Shown: positions 1-15,000 of the stretch, piece after piece | Layout of the letters: each line of letters begins with the position of its first letter | Position numbering within the stretch: position 1 is the first letter of the stretch | DNA from: Karalla daura | Lineage: Eukaryota; Chordata; Actinopteri; Chaetodontiformes; Leiognathidae | DNA length: 64,000 bases | Assembly (NCBI GenBank): GCA_029224185.1 | Contig: CM055189.1 | Coordinates: 24,829,070-24,893,069, forward strand | Reading direction: 5' to 3' | The notes under the pieces: generated by a model | Told to the model about the DNA's origin: nothing | Seen by the model: the letters and a program-made list of their open reading frames with translations, nothing else | The model's database searches: none | Program-made: the position numbers and the translations under genes

Positions 1-3000
1 TTTATCCCCCCCCCACACACACACACACACACTTTTCCCGGTTTACCAACACGGCCGAGTTGAGCGCCTACACACGGCAGACGTTTCCTGGCTCCCCTTC
101 TCCCATTTTACACCATGTCTAATAAGGTCTCTCCTTAAAATCCGTACAGGGCGGAATCGTTCCGTTCCAAGCCAACTGGAGGGAAGTCCACCGGCGGCTC
201 TTACCTTCGGCCCTCTCCCCTCTCCGTCCATCGCTTCCTCTCTAGACCGTGGACGCTCGGCAAACTCATGAATCGCGTCATGAATCACTCATCATCCCAG
301 CGTCCCAGTATCTTTGACAAAACAGTGTTTTGGGTCCCGAAAGGCCTGGAAGACCGCCCGCTTCACATCAAACGCACTCACTGCATCACCAGAGCACTCC
401 ACTTGAGCACAGAAGCCTCTCTTCAGTCTTCAGCCCCCTCGCCCTCGACCACAGCTACGACTATAGCCGAGTGCTCTAGGTCTCATCCCCGAAGAAAAGA
501 TAAAAAAAACACAGCAAGACGATCTCTTGATAGGTATCCATTACTGCCGTTTCTACGGCGAACAACTCTCATTCCATTTGAGCACTCAAAGCCTGAAACA
601 TCAAATCATCGTGGGGCCCGATGAGTGGCTGGTCTCCTCCCAGCACACTCCAACAGGTATAGATGTACCCGACAGAGATAACGTGGCACGGGATAACTAG
701 ACAGATCAGTACCGCGCTCGAGAATACCTCATCCGAATGCTACCGCATCTGACACCCCTCATGAATCGTCCTCAGGGCTCCGATCTCATTTTGTCAATAT
801 AGCGCAGGCTCCACAGCCAGGAAAGCCCACCGTTCAAGTGTCCATACAAGAGTGCTTTTAGAAGAGCCCCGGGCCAAGTTACACAGCAACAGTCAGGAGT
901 GTGGGAATGTGAAGCTTTCCGCAAACAAAGTCGAAGATAGCCCTCGTCCCTCACTCGGGCCTTGCAGCAACAATCACAGCCGGAAAATGGCATCGCACTG
1001 ATTCATGCCAGCTGAAAGTATGCTATTCTTGTTCTGGCACCGGTGTCATACTTCACACGGTTATTTCATTGCACCTTCTCCAATGCTCACTTATTTTATA
1101 CTGCATCAGCCAGGGAGCACGGGAAACGCACGTCCTACACAATGTCACACATTAGGTTCAATGATTGCTTGGTTACAGAAGGTTACGCAGAGGTCTCTGA
1201 ACAGTAGTGGCGGCTAATTGTGAAAACAATAGCTGTGTGGCTGTCAGAAGGGGGGACAGACTATGTCGCCAATGGCCGTGAAAAAGTACAATATTTGCTT
1301 CTTATTCCAGAGCAAAGGTTTTTTTTTACTGCGTGGGACAGCCGCACAACATACAATCCTTAATCTGGGAAAGTCATTTTTGCATGCGTCGCAACAGGCT
1401 GCAGAATCATCAAGTACTGAGCTGCAGGTTTCACTGATGGCAATAACGTGCAACATGAACAGCTTTAAGTCCGTGCGTTCAGAGCAGATCCGAGCTGGAC
1501 AACCAGAGAGACTGACGTCCGACCAGCAATCCAGCAGCCCAGTGGTCTTGTAACTACTTTAAGTACACTGCAAATACACACAACGGGATGCAAAAGTATC
1601 TCTTGGCAGTATATGAATCATAATCTAACGTAGTATAGCATAACACGCATTTATGCGACAGAGAGACAAACGTACAGCCCGAAAGCGAATCAATACCACA
1701 GCAGGGAAATAAATCCCACCATAAGCTTTGTGTGTTCAGCTTTTGTTGACACTGTGTCAGAGATGTTGACTTAACATGATGGCTTTGTGTTTAACTCCCA
1801 ATGCAGACAGTTGCTTCAACCCAACTACAGGGGAAAGGCTTTGATGGCCCTGTGGATCTAATTAGAGAAGTCAATAGTCCAGCGTAAGTGTGTCAACTAT
1901 GTGCAAGAACCTGGAATCTGTGGTTAGTCTTTATGCTGCGCGTGGATCTTCTGCACCAAGACAAGCACCATCACAGTCGCACTATTGTAATCCATGGGGG
2001 TTAACACATTTCTCTGATTTCTTTTGCCTCAAGGATGCTGTGCCAAGACAAAACCCTCATTGGACGCCGTTCTGAAAAGACACTGTTCCCAATACAAAGG
2101 AGGATGGACGGAAATACCATGTTACAGTGTCCTTTCCACCCCTTTTTATTACGTTTGTTCTCAAATTTCACCATGCTCCTCATCTACTGAGCAGTTCTTT
2201 TTCACAAATAACTGTTCTAGTATTTACAGGGAGAATGTTTCTCTCTCCTCTTCGCCGACACCGATTCACAAGCGGTGACGATGCACACAAGGACGGGCCC
2301 AGCTCCCGCCACCGCTTCCAGACATATCGAATCAGATGTTTCCCCACCCCGGCCATCTCACCGCGGACGCACTCGGAAGCGAAAGGTCAAGAATGCACTT
2401 AACCAGCAGGTAGGGTGGAGATGCAGCTGGAGTCTCCGCAACAGGAAGTAAGAGTCACTCGTCCACAACTCGTTTCAAGCTGACAGGGGTGTGGGTTGTC
2501 CTGCCCTGGCTGAGCATCTCAGACAATCAGTGTGTCATTCGATCCGACTTCACGATCCTCCTCCTGGCCTCGGTTTGACATAGCCTGGACAAAACTTCTG
2601 TCGGCCGTCTTTTTCATAGTCGTGCAACGATTTGCATCAGCGTGTGAGGCATTTTACTTCAGGTGATTACACTTGAAATAACCAGACACCGTGCCCTGAC
2701 ATATGATCTCAGCGATACAACCGTGTGGTGAACGGTACCAGGATATTGGCTTTGTTTGAATATACACCCATTTGATTTGCCTAATCAGGAACAGCCGGGG
2801 TCACGGGCGCACTGAGGTGCTACCCTGGTTACATGAGGCAAAGAAATCTTATAAGCTGGAGCTCTGAGAAAACTCAAGTCCAACGGCGGGGGAAACCTGC
2901 GTTTTCTTCTTTGAACACCAGGACATAAAACCATAAACAGTGGCAGGTCCTTATCGGGGTTTCTTATCGTGTTATGTCACTCTGTTTACAAGTGCGTCCT

Positions 3001-3380
3001 CGAGCCGTGTTTCTGTGTGTATTCTGTCATTTAAAAACTACCGGGGGCCAAACCCTGAGACTTTCCAAACAACCAGCTACGCGATCGACGCTCCTTTAAG
3101 AGCGTGAACGCTCCTGCGCAGCATCGCACCGGTCCAGGTCTGAAAGTCGAGCCGAAAACAACGGTCCTCCTCTCGGTTTCCAACAGTGTGCCCACGAGAA
3201 ACATCTGGTTTCAACTAATGTACGAGTCGGGCATGGCCAGCGCTCTGCTAGCACCAACAGGAACACACACAAAAAAAAAACAACGTCGCCGCATCTGAAC
3301 CGCACGGACACGTTTCCTATCTAAAGGCGACGGCCCGGGCAGACGGGGTGCACTTGTTGGAAGTTTCTGTGCTGGTCGCT
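1..3380. other. No gene recognised; left-edge non-coding DNA
   Basis: The window opens with a poly-C and (CA)n tract at about 7-32. I see no recognisable coding exon here. A short minus-strand stretch ending at a plausible splice donor near 206-207 (GGCCGAAG before GTAAGA) has an open frame of some 28 codons, but it matches no family I know and could be chance. The rest is unique-looking AT/GC-mixed sequence. Confidence 0.5.
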
Positions 3381-3389
3381 TGATCAACG

Positions 3390-4240
3390 TGTTGCATGTG
3401 GAGTGAAGTGTTGGCAGCCTGTGGCTCAGTGCGAGCGGCTCGTTTAAAAGGCAGCGGACGACCACCGCTGCCAAGCCGCGTCCGGCGCTTCCAGCGGCCG
3501 GGAAGCGTCGCCACGCAGTTCCCGCGGCGGGGTCTGCCGCCGGCCACGGCTCTCGGGCGGCCAGGGAGCTCTCCCACCAGCCCCGAGCGCTTGAAGTTGC
3601 TCGGCGTTAGCACTTAGCCAGCGAGCTAGTGTTAGCGGGCTAATGCTAGGCCCACTTCATTACTACTGCTACTACTGCTCTCCAGTTTGGATCCTGCACT
3701 CTGCAACTGTGCACCGCATTTACCTCGCAGCCGTCCAGTTCACACACGCAGCAGCCCTCCCGGACGATGCCCGGGTCCCGTGTGCTGCTGTCCCAGAAGC
3801 CGTATCCGCCGGGGCTTGGGGTCTAGCTAGCAGGGTCCGGCGAGGTTCAGCGGGTTTCCCCCCCAGCAGCAGCAGTCGGTGTTTGATGTATCCGAGCGAG
3901 GCTAGCGCCTTAGCCGCAGCTAGCTGCTAGCTGCTAACTAGCCGGAGCAGGGCGACACACAGCGCTACCGAGAGCTGCTCCGTCAGTCCACCAGAGTCCT
4001 GCTCGATGCCGGGGCTCCTCTGCTCCGCTGGCGGACACACAATGGCCTGCGAGTACGAACCGAGAGGGTACGGAGCCAGCGGGAGCGAGCAGCCTGTCTG
4101 CACTGTCTCCTTCCCCAGCCGCAGGTTTCATCGACTCTGACTCCACCGACTGGAGAGAGGGGCTGTCGCAGCCTGATGAGGACAACTTTTTGTTTGTTAG
4201 TGGGCGCTCCCCAGTGACGTACCACGCTCCCGGATGACGT
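3390..4240 (-). promoter_or_regulatory. CpG-rich putative promoter / 5' UTR exon
   Basis: This block is rich in CpG compared with its surroundings and holds the GCTAGC/GCTAAC-type words common in fish 5' UTRs. On the minus strand a possible first exon ends near 3734 at GCTGCGAG before GTAAATG. No convincing coding start follows, so it may be a non-coding first exon. In human, FBXW7 lies beside TMEM154 on the same strand, so an fbxw7 upstream promoter is a reasonable guess, but none of the FBXW7 coding exons I know is visible. The strand is inferred from the donor. Confidence 0.45.
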
Positions 4241-4244
4241 CCAT

Positions 4245-7200
4245 CAGGGAAAGCCCACTGGATAAAACCAGAGCAAATGTTGTTTACAACATTATTAAAA
4301 CACTTTGGCCTGAAATATAACAAAGTCACAACAGAAAATGTAGGTTACACTTTGATAGACAAATGTTTTAGTCATTAGTCCCACAACGGAGAAATTCACA
4401 CACCTATTCAAACCCCAATTTGAACTTGATTTATATTTATGAGAATGAAAGAATACAGTTGTTTAAGATTTTTGTGTGGTGTTTTTTTATCATAATTCAA
4501 AAAGAATAATAATAAGTTGGAAAAAATATTTTTATCAGTAATTTTTTAATCAGTTACAAGACACGACCCCAAGGTTGAAAAACACGGGGTAAGGGTTATG
4601 GTTAGCAGTTTAGGGTTGGCCAGGCCTGGAGCTCATGAAGCTCAAACTGGACAGTGTCACAGTCTGACAACATCAGCTCCGGTCCAAAGGCCACAGCCTG
4701 TACATGTGTGAGTGAGTGCATTTGTAGCATCCAGTCATGTTTTAACAACGAAGCATTCTGGCAAAAGAGCAAATCTAATTGGGTAACACAATATGAGATG
4801 CTAATATGCATTTTAGGTATGAATTTAATCCGCTTGAAAAACAAATATTCTGGGCATCTTTAAACTCGGTAAGCATTTATTGTACCATCCACAAAATGTA
4901 AATGTCAGTATACTGCCTTTCAATAAAGTTTCAGAGGAAAAAAATGTGGGACGGGAGACACCCCAAATCCAAATTTGCACGGTAGCAGAAATAATACTGC
5001 ATGAAAACCTAGACCTAATTCTTTCATATTGAGTCTCATTTATTCATAAGCACAAAGAAGCAAGTTATTGTGGATTAGTTTGCCGTTGCTGCTCAAGTTA
5101 GCCCCGCGCTGCCAGCGATGGTTGGTTTTGGCTCATGGTCATTTTCTCAGGCTGTGTATCTGGATTCTCCAGGGACAGTCTGAAATCCTGAGATATCACT
5201 AAGCACCACACATGTGATCCTGAGAAGTGTGGAATTGAAACTGGCGTCTGGTCAATGAGGACTGAAAAGCAGACCCTGCAAACAAAGGATGACTGTAAAA
5301 TCCTCACATTGTTACTAAATACTCGCTGTGTGCCGTTATAGAAGCTACGTCTGTCAGCGAGTCCGCACAGAAAATCTGAACTCATCTCTGGAGTGTCTTC
5401 TAAGTGTTCTCTCTCTTACCATGGCCTTTTTGTTCTTTTTTTTGCTTTGTTTTTTGGTTTTCGTCATGGAAACTTAAAGCTATTATATGTGTTGCTACAT
5501 TAGTGTGTAACACATGTACTTCCAGAAACACACATTAACCATAGATCACTTTGAAGAGGCCCAAGAGCATCTGTGAATCATTGTATTCATTCTTTTAATT
5601 GATTTGTTTGTTGTTCATATGTCAAAACAAACTGTAGAGTTATAGTATTAATAGCGTATTTAATAGTATTAATCGTGGTGATTACTTTTAAAGATATAAC
5701 TCTCACAGGATCAGGGCTTAGTGAAGACCTGAACAGAAGGCCAGCTTGAAGAGCAATTACAAGGAAGAATTTCTCAAGAAAGACCATTAAGATGATTAAA
5801 CATAGAAATAATGATAGATGATGATAAGAGATGGAACCGAAAAAAAGAATGATAAATATCTCTAAATAAAGCATCTCTGATGCCACACTTCCGGGAAAGA
5901 ATCACCCAAATCATGTGTTTGACATAGAGGTCCGGCAGATATTTCAGTCATGCAGCTCATCAGTGGTTCCCATCTGTTGTTTTTATGCAGTGAATATAAT
6001 GTAGGACATCCTGCTGTTGCATCAGTGTTTGATGACCTCTCAGTTTTTTCCCTGGGACCTTGTGAGAGATCCAGACTCTCAGGCCAGGAAGCTCTGGTCC
6101 CTACCCAAAGGAATTACGTTCTCATGAGGAAAAACAGCGGAACTGGATTCATGCATTGTCAGCAGCCAGTCTAAAAAGTTGGCTCTGTCCTTTAGACATC
6201 AAATGCTGTGTTACTTTCATTTCTATAATGCAAACAACCCAACACGTGTGTCCCAATAGTAGCTGCATATCACGCCGATGTGTCAGATGTTGGGAAATGA
6301 TGCTGTCTTTCATAAGAAGCAGTGGGAAGTTTCACATAATTTAAACTGCTCATCACAAATCAAAACTCAAAGCTATTGTGAAGTTAGCCTGCTGTAATGA
6401 CACATTGTCTCTATCTCTCAGAAACACACACACACGCAGACACACACACATACACACAAATTGTATATTTTGTGTGTGTGTGTGTGTGTCAGATACTGTC
6501 CAGGAACGAGTGAATGCGATGATTGCGACAGGCAGTCGATGCTCTGCAACATCACAGCTCTTGAAGGCAAACAAACGCGGCTGTGAAATGGAGCTGATGG
6601 AGTGTGACAGGCGACACCAGTGCCTGCTGGGTAGACACTGAATCAGTCCGTGAAGCCGGGTATATCCGAAGAGATGGGTCGCTGGAAATATTATGTTACG
6701 GACGTGTTCTCAAGTGGATTACATCACGTTTCAGGCCTACGAAATGTCCCCTGAAACGCCGTCCATTAAAATCATGCGCTTTCTCTTGTATGCCAGTAAA
6801 CACACTGTACCGGTTTTGTCAGATGGGATATCCTCATGCTACTTAATCAGATTTCCCAGTGAATACTTTATGCCCAGTCATGTTTCTGAAGTACTGACAT
6901 CTGAACCATTTCGGCCAGAATTTGCCACAATGCGAACAACTGCAGTCTGTGCACTTGGATGAAAAAAAATGGTTCTCAAGCAGGAAATATCTTATTTGTA
7001 TCTATGACTTCACACAGCGATAAAGACTAATGGGATCAGTGTTGTGTAAAGCACAAAGTCGTCAACATAAAACGTCGCAATTAACATTTGATTGGCTAAA
7101 TATTCTCTGGATTGTGAGACCAGCGGCAGCACATGTTCCCACATGGGGCTTAAAAGTCAGAAAATAACATGGAGCACGTTGCCTGAAATAGACCACTCCA

Positions 7201-10200
7201 GTGATTGAATTTGCCATACTTCTACAGTCACTGGGGTTTGTGAGAGTGCTAACGTATTTTAAAGTAGTCCCATCTAAATGCTGCTAAATTCCCCCGGCTT
7301 TGACTCCGAGTGTAGCTCTTACCTGCTTGACTCCTGAAGCCACAGTAACGAGACACCTGACAACAGCTGACTGTGATCAGGGCGGAGTGCTCCGTGATCG
7401 TTACTTGTAAGACGTGGAAGAGAGGGAGCAGGGGTAGATGCGTGTTCGACACCGAAGGTTTCTGTTTTCCCATCTCACTATATTTGAGGCCACAGAAACG
7501 TGACTGGACAAGCCTTGAGGTGTGATGTCCCGAGCTTCAATTACAGCCAAACAAAAGGCAGGTTTGAAATACTTGTATAAACTGTAATTCAATATCTCCT
7601 CAGGCGTTGGTTGTCGATTGTGAAAATGCCAGCGTTTAGTCAGCAGTGTCTGAGCAGCCAGACGTCGGTGACGCTGCAGACAGTGTACTGTGACACACGG
7701 ACCTGCTGTCTGGAAATCTAATGAGAAAAGGAGTGAAACGGCGGAGAAAATGGACTGAGAGACTTTTTCCTCATTTGTATTCATTGCTTTGCATGGATGG
7801 TCCGTCCTTGCTCCCTCAGACCTTCTCTGGTGTGAATCCTATCAGACATGCACAATTGGAAGAGGAGAGAGGAGCAAACTCACCGGCGGATTTGCAGACA
7901 TAGTCATCTGGGCTGAAGCAGAGTGTGCACAGTGGCAGACATACACATCAGTCGGATCAGTTAAACCCGCCAGTTTATGTTTCACGTCAGGTCACTGGTT
8001 TGAAATGAACTATTGGACTGAGTTGCTGGGAGACACCTGTCAGTCTGTCTGTGTATGTGTGTTTCTATGCATGTGAATATATGTAAGGTAGTTATGACCA
8101 TAGTGAGGTGCTCATGTTTAGCAGGTGGAGGTATGCCAACGTCCTCCGCCCTATAGAGAAATGTCATTCATATTCTATATATAATAAGTTATGCAAATAT
8201 TAATCTCGTGGCGATGCAAAGGGAAAAGCCAGGATATCATTAAAGACTGGAGGATTCATCCTCAGAGTGCCTGTAAAAAATCTCATGCCAGTTCATCTAG
8301 TGATGAAATGTCAGTGTGAGACAAAGTAAAACAAGAGATACTGAACGACTAACACATCAGCATTTTATTCTTTTATTCACTGAACCTTTGCCCACAGCAT
8401 CATCACGAAAGCAGCAACACTAGAGCTTTACTTGAAATATTTACAAAAAGCATTCCTTGAAAATAACCTCATCTGGTAAACCGTGTTCTCATATTTACAG
8501 TGCAAGCTCCTGCAGAATACTGACTGAGACATTAAGAGAGACGCACTCGCATTCAAATCAGTGTGACGCCCGCTTGGATTCATCACTTGTGAGGGGAAGA
8601 CTGGAAACAAGCAAACATCAGAACAGCAGATCAGTAGACGTGGAGTATTCAGTCAGACACTCATTATCTATGGCGAGATGAAAATCTTATCAGTAGCAGC
8701 TTTACAAAGCTGTTTCAGAAACAGGCTATAAATCATCAAACAACTCCAAAATAGAATCCAAGTGATTTCACGCTTTCAGATTTCAGTTTCTGAATAAAAA
8801 CACACACTCCGTGAACCCTAACCAGTTCTGCACAGGCACGAAAAGGAGTGGCTCTCTCTGTCAAGCATGCCTGCAATCTTCAATAGGATATTTCCCCATG
8901 AAAGCCTGCAGCCAGAGGGAGTCACACATGCAACAAAGAGGCTTTGAGCTGAGGACGAGCCATCGGCAGAACCTGCGAACAGTCAAACCTGCGACACCTG
9001 ATGTGTCGTCAGACGACCTGCCTGAAGCACAGGGAGTGTTTGGCAGTTGTGGCACAGAGTGGCTTCTGCATTTCAACTCGGTACGTTTTCACTCACCTAA
9101 CGACATAATCAAAGCAGCAAAAGCACGACTAAAACACTGATCACTTCCGTGACAAAAGAGTCACAAGGGTCCAAGACTGTTTGACTGTGAAGTACTTAAG
9201 GTGTTGTGAGACGTTTTTTTCCTGGAGTTCAGGTTCAGTTTTTCTGGCATCGTAAATGTTGTTGGGCCATGGCAGAGAGCTCAGACCGTCTGAGCGGGCA
9301 CAGATGAACCGCTGGCTGTGTGTTCGTACACACAATAGGAGAGCGTCCTCCGACAACCTGCAGCGGAGGAATCGCAGCAGAGAGGAGATGTTAGAGAGGG
9401 AGACACACAGACGGGGGTCCTCATCAAGAGATCACCGCTGAGGGCTCCAGAAGAAAGACTTTCACACTTTATTTTAGTTCCTGATACAAGGGGAATTTCC
9501 ACCATCGCCATCCAGACAGTGGATTTTGATGAATTGCACATTGAGGAAAGGGGGGATGGTATAAAGAGTGTTAAAATTACAAATAAAACGGTGCGTAATC
9601 TGTGCAATTTGATTCACACCCGATTCCACAGACATAAATAAAAACAAAGTGGGATCACTTTCAACAATGTGACAAGCATTAATGTGTAGCACATCCAACA
9701 CCATACAGCTGTCGTCACCAACCTCCATTCAGAGACAGGGCTATTGGTGACACATCATCGAATAACAACCACAGAGGAGACTCAGGAAGTCAACAAACGA
9801 ACCGTGGCAGAGCCTACACTTTCAGCGGTGATCGGCAGAGATAAACAAAGCGCCTGGGCCAACTCCTCTGTGACAGATGCTTATCTGCGGCCTTGTGTGG
9901 TTTGACGTTTTTTTTCTGGCGGAACTTCGGATTCAACTTCTTTATTTGTTGTAGCAATTAGCGAGAGGCCTTGAAAAAAAGACAGCCGCTCATTAAAAAG
10001 CAATCAGATAAGTGAGTAATCAGCCTCTGTGTAATTTCTCCTCCTCTTTCTTAAGATGTTGAGATTTTCTGGTGGATACCGAGCCACTTACTGGTTGGTT
10101 AAACACTTGACGCCGCACTTGCACAAGCAGGGGGCTTGAGAGTTTTTTTGGAACAGTAGCGGGATGGTTTAGTATTGTGCTGTGAACCGACAGAGAGCCA

Positions 10201-11310
10201 CCACCGGCCTCTGCAGGTGCTGTCAGTTGCATGCAGCTCGCTCTTTGGTCTTTTCATTCACCTCTTCGTTTCATCCTCAGTGCACCGTCCCATTGTTTTC
10301 GGCCTGTCTGCTGGCCCGTGACTTCATTCTTTTCTTTTTTTTCTTTTCGCACCGCAACGTTCTGTTTATGTTCTTTTTTTTCCTCTACCAAACCGCTTCT
10401 CCTCAGAGAGCAGCTCTGCCGTGGTTCAGTCCCCGCTGCAAAAGTTGGCGGCCTGCGAAAATGTCCTGTCGAACGAACTGCATGCTGCCTGTGACCGACG
10501 CCTCGGCTGCGTTTAAGTTACTGGGGAATTTCACAGGTCCGACAAACACAGCTGTTGCAGGAGATGGCATCACACTGTGCAAGTGCAGCGGTGGCAGTGT
10601 TACATTTACTTCTCTTCTTAGATTTCTTGTGCAAGACAACGTGCACAGAGTGACTCCGAGTCGAACGGCGGTTCCCTCTAACCCTCGCCAAGCTTTGGCA
10701 ATGAAATCCTGAGAAAAAGCAAGTGGCGTTGGTCAACAGTTTGCTGAGTGGACCTTGACCTCGTCTTCCCAGGCCTTCCCGTAAGGAGACTATCCCAGGG
10801 TTAAGTTGCGCCACACTTCCATGCATGCCTGTTGTAATCACTAACAGATGTTAGGAGTGTTTGTGTTTTCGAGCAGCACCATGTGTGATGATGAGAAGGT
10901 CACAGTTCATCAGTCGCAGATATACTGAAACCAGCTGGCGCATCAAAACAAAGCAACGCAATCACAGGCTGGCATTCAAAAAGGCACCTGATGGAAAGAG
11001 GGAGAGCTCGCGTCGGTCTGTGTCGGGTTGAATTCCAACGATTAGTCTGACTGCCTTGATGGTTAAACCATGGGCAATTACATCATTGCCGCGGGTATTC
11101 ACAGTGAGATAGTTCGTACTTCTGCTCTTGTGTGTAATTTACTACTATTTGTTTTGATATCTCACAATGATGTAGTTGAATAATTAACAATCTCAGGCCG
11201 ATTAATACAATCTCAGTCTCAGAAATTTTGGGACAGGGTGTAAACTGCATTTAAAAGCGGGAAGTGATTGTTTAAAGGTCAACATATTTTACCAATTTAG
11301 AGTGAGACGT
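4245..11310. other. Non-coding stretch, nothing recognised
   Basis: I found no exon with good splice sites and family resemblance on either strand. Open frames of 70-130 codons occur but look like chance. A small (CA)n/(TG)n pair sits at 6425-6489. If fbxw7 lies to the left, this would be its upstream or first-intron region, which is inference from synteny only. Confidence 0.4.
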
Positions 11311-11315
11311 TGCTT

Positions 11316-11475
11316 GGGTGTCACTAGCTGAATGGTTAAGGTCTCGGGTTTGACTCCCCTGGACCGCCAGCCTTTCTGTGGGGAGTTTAAAGCTCTGCCC
11401 ATGTCCATGTCCAAAATGTGCATGATTAACCCAATTGGAGGCTATAAATTGCCATATATTTAATAAGTGTAATGC
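11316..11475 (+). mobile_element. tRNA-derived SINE remnant
   Basis: The head looks like a polymerase III promoter from a tRNA. An A-box-like segment (TAGCTGAATGGTTAAGG) begins near 11325, and a B-box-like segment (GGGTTTGACTCC) lies at 11346-11357. It is followed by the body sequence common in fish repeats (CCTTTCTGTGGGGAGTTT near 11370) and, further on, by a diverged tail with AATTGGAGGCTATAAATTGCC. Ends are uncertain and the copy is degenerate. Confidence 0.5.
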
Positions 11476-12047
11476 ATACTCACCAGTAGTTTATTTATGT
11501 TTAGAATCCTCTGCAGTTTCACCTGCAACGAGCAAACCACATAAACATGAAGTGATTCATTGATACACTGTGTTAGGCCCTAATTGCTGTGATCCATCAT
11601 GTCAGAAATAGTGTACACTGCTGTCACAGCTAGGGAATGACAAGTGCATTTGCATAGGCCCAAGGCATCAGCCCTAATGGTGACCCTGTGCCCTGCACCG
11701 CTGTAACAATGAAACAACAGTGACATCTGCTGGGAGAAGCAGAAAATAATGTTTCCTTTTTCTCCCATTTTCAAAGCTTGCTCTTTTGTGTCTTTTTCCA
11801 CTTCACAGAAAAACAAAGAAAGAGAAAGTAAAGATAAATGTGTAAACATATCAGAAAAATGAAGACGTAAAAAAGGAAAGTAAAGACTGTATACCTGAAA
11901 ACACAAACACCCACTTTCAGCAATTTCTCTAATGTTACCCTGCAGAGTCGACCTTATGAAACATGCTGTGGGTAGATTTTCATCACTCACTGAGCACGGT
12001 CTAGCTTCCTCTTCGAAACCTCAACATCAACAACAGCAAACACTCAC

Positions 12048-15000
12048 CATCTTTTTTCATCCACTGGTCCAGCTCGTCCATCTCCAGCTCGAGCACCGAG
12101 GGCACATCCTCCTCAAACATGGGCCTGCAGGGAGCAAAGCCAGCACCTCCTCAGTCTGCCACACATTAACATATGCCCTGCTCCGCTCAAATAGATGAGT
12201 TTGGCAGGCTAGCTCGCAGCTATATGCCTGAGCTGACATGGTTCTAATGCAATTCTCTGCTCGGATGTTCATGCACTTTTCTCCCTCCACCTTAATTTTT
12301 GTGGACTTTGTGTTCATGTTCAACGTGTGACGATCAACACTGATACTTTTCCTGCTGCGATGGCAGGACATCTGTGTTTTTAGTTTTCAGGTTATGCACA
12401 AATCTTAATGGAGTGTATGGCTGTTTATGGAGTCTCGTGATTTGTAATATTATTGGATTTGTTGTTGTGAGTGTGTCATTGTTTGGCAAACCCAAACTTC
12501 CCCTGCATTGAGCTGCCCATGGCTTTCAAACAGGAAATAACACATTTAATATAAACTCGTGGACAAGCGGCTGCTGCACATGTTCATTCACAGTCTTAAA
12601 TGTCAGCAGGTGGATACAGCTTAAAGAGTAATACTCAGTGCTTACATGGGCACCTTCTCAGAACTGGAGCCGTCCAAATATGGATCTTCTTTTCTCAGTC
12701 CTGTGGGGGGAGAGCTTGCTGCTGTCATCTTTATAATGATCAAGATGTAAATGGTGCGCCAACGGTTGAAAACAATCCAGCAAATTTCAGTGGCTATATT
12801 TGTCAGAGTTCAATTACAGTTGAGATAAAAAATAATAATAATAATTTGAATTCTCTCTCTCTCTCTTGCTTATTCTAATGAGAAAAACAGAAATACATCA
12901 CCCTCCACTGTCAACCAGAATCATTATCTGTACTGCCCCTGGGGCAAAGGTGTTTTTAGTTGAAATGTACTTCATTTATGTTTTCATCAACTTAAAGATC
13001 TTGCTCTTGTGGTCGACTCACCTTCATCTCTGGTCTTTTTGTTCCACCTACGGTTGATGACTATACCGCAGACTATCATAGCAATGATCAGCACCACCAG
13101 GATCACAGGGATCAGGATGATGATGGGATTCAAAGGCTCGAGCTCTTCTTCAGCACTGGTTGTGGTGTCAGGGAGATCCGCTGTGTGAAAGGAAGGAGAT
13201 ATTTAGCAGTCAGTCACCAGTCTAAAGGCCAGATTTTCACTGGTATCAAGCCATTGTTGGTCCATACTGTTAGTTTCAATAAGAGGGGAGTTCCCAGAGC
13301 CTCCATCCTGGTTGTCTCCTCCTGGAAACAACAAAGGAGAAAACTATTTCACGCATTTTCAATGAAATGTTTCATGAGTTGAAACGAACAAGCGTACTGT
13401 TTTTACTTCTCTCCGCTTCACAGTGAAGTGAATTGAAACCGTGTAAAGTCAACGAACAGCAACAGTAAGTCATTTTATAAATGCTCCTCTGTGGAGAGGT
13501 TTCTCAGCGTGTGGGACTGAAGCAGCTGAGAACTGACCCGAGTTGTCCTCCTCTGGCGTAGGCTGATCTGAAGGAGTGGCATCAGTCTCAGGTAGGAGCG
13601 TTTCTACAAACAGAAAAAGGAAAGAGAGTTATGCTGAGGCAAATCATGTAGAATACGTCTCTTTATATTTGGCAATATATTTGGCAATGGCGGTTTGAAA
13701 ACTAATCATTATTTACTTTCTGCAGCCGAGATGTGTTTGTACATAAAAGACATAAATCTGGTAGTTACTGAGTACTGGGCATTGTGTGATGACATACATT
13801 CATACATTTTACATTAAGATGAGTTTTTCAGTGTATTTCCATGTAAATGTACACTCTTGCTTGTTTAACATTGGTTGTTACTGGTTGAATACGGTTTCTC
13901 CTGTTGCTGAAGCCAGCTTGATAACTAAGGGAAGGCTATAGTATGTTCCCCATCACTCTCTTGTCACATTTCCTGATTATCAGTACCCTATCAACCAGTC
14001 TACAAAACAAAAACAATTATATTCAAATGCAGTATTATGTATGGACAGATTTGAAATCTACTATATAGTTTTTTGACAGATTTGAAATCTACTAGTTCTC
14101 CTTTCCTGTTTAAACTATAGCTCCAATATACCCTCTGTGTCGTTTACTTAGTTACATGATGTAAAACTAGATTATTATGATCTAAGGTCCTTCCCAATCC
14201 AGGTAAACAGCCTAAAACTAAAACAGATATATGCCTGTCCACATACCTCTAGTCACAGGTTGATAATGTCTGTTTCAAACATTCAAAACTCTGTTAGAAA
14301 TGTCTCACCTGGGGGCTCTGTTTCTGGTACTTGATCTTCTGTGCTCAGTTCTTCTGCATTTTCTTCCACATTTTCCTCATCTTCTTGGCATAATACTGCA
14401 ATTCAACACCTCCCATTAGCTTGAATCATGGCACCGCATGTTATTGAAAAGGAAGAAGTGAAGCTTGAAGGGAAAGGTGTGCAGCGTGTCCATACAAAGT
14501 GAAAACATGAATGACAGTTTGTTGTGCAGGATGTCGATTATGACTGCAGCCTCTACATCAGCATCTGCAGTGCTGTACAGGAACTTTAGACTTCCGTGGG
14601 TATGATTTCAAACCATGATTACAAAAATACAGAATGGTTGCAAAATTCACTCATTGGAGAGTTAGGAGTAGGTGGAGATGTTCAGTATGTTGTGTTGAGC
14701 AATTTGTTCCCGACAGCGCTTTGTCATCTTGTTCAAGATTTTGCTTTGTGAGAAAATGTTCCTGTTGCTCTACAACTTAAACCAAAGCATGAACATCAAT
14801 GTGTGTGTGTGTGTACAGTTTAACTTGAAGCGCAGTGGAAATGTGTGTCTAAACAGGGCAAAGTGGATTGAAGGAAGACAATGCCACAGTGAAACCCAAA
14901 ATTTCATAATCTTCTCACGCCACGTTTTTCAACCTATTAGCTGGGTTTGGTGTGACTGAAGTCCTCGAAAAAGTTCATTCAATTTTCTCAGTATGAATAA

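Noticed and set aside
7401..7784. A 127-codon minus-strand frame left of tmem154
   Set aside because: No domain, no splice context and no family resemblance; taken as chance.
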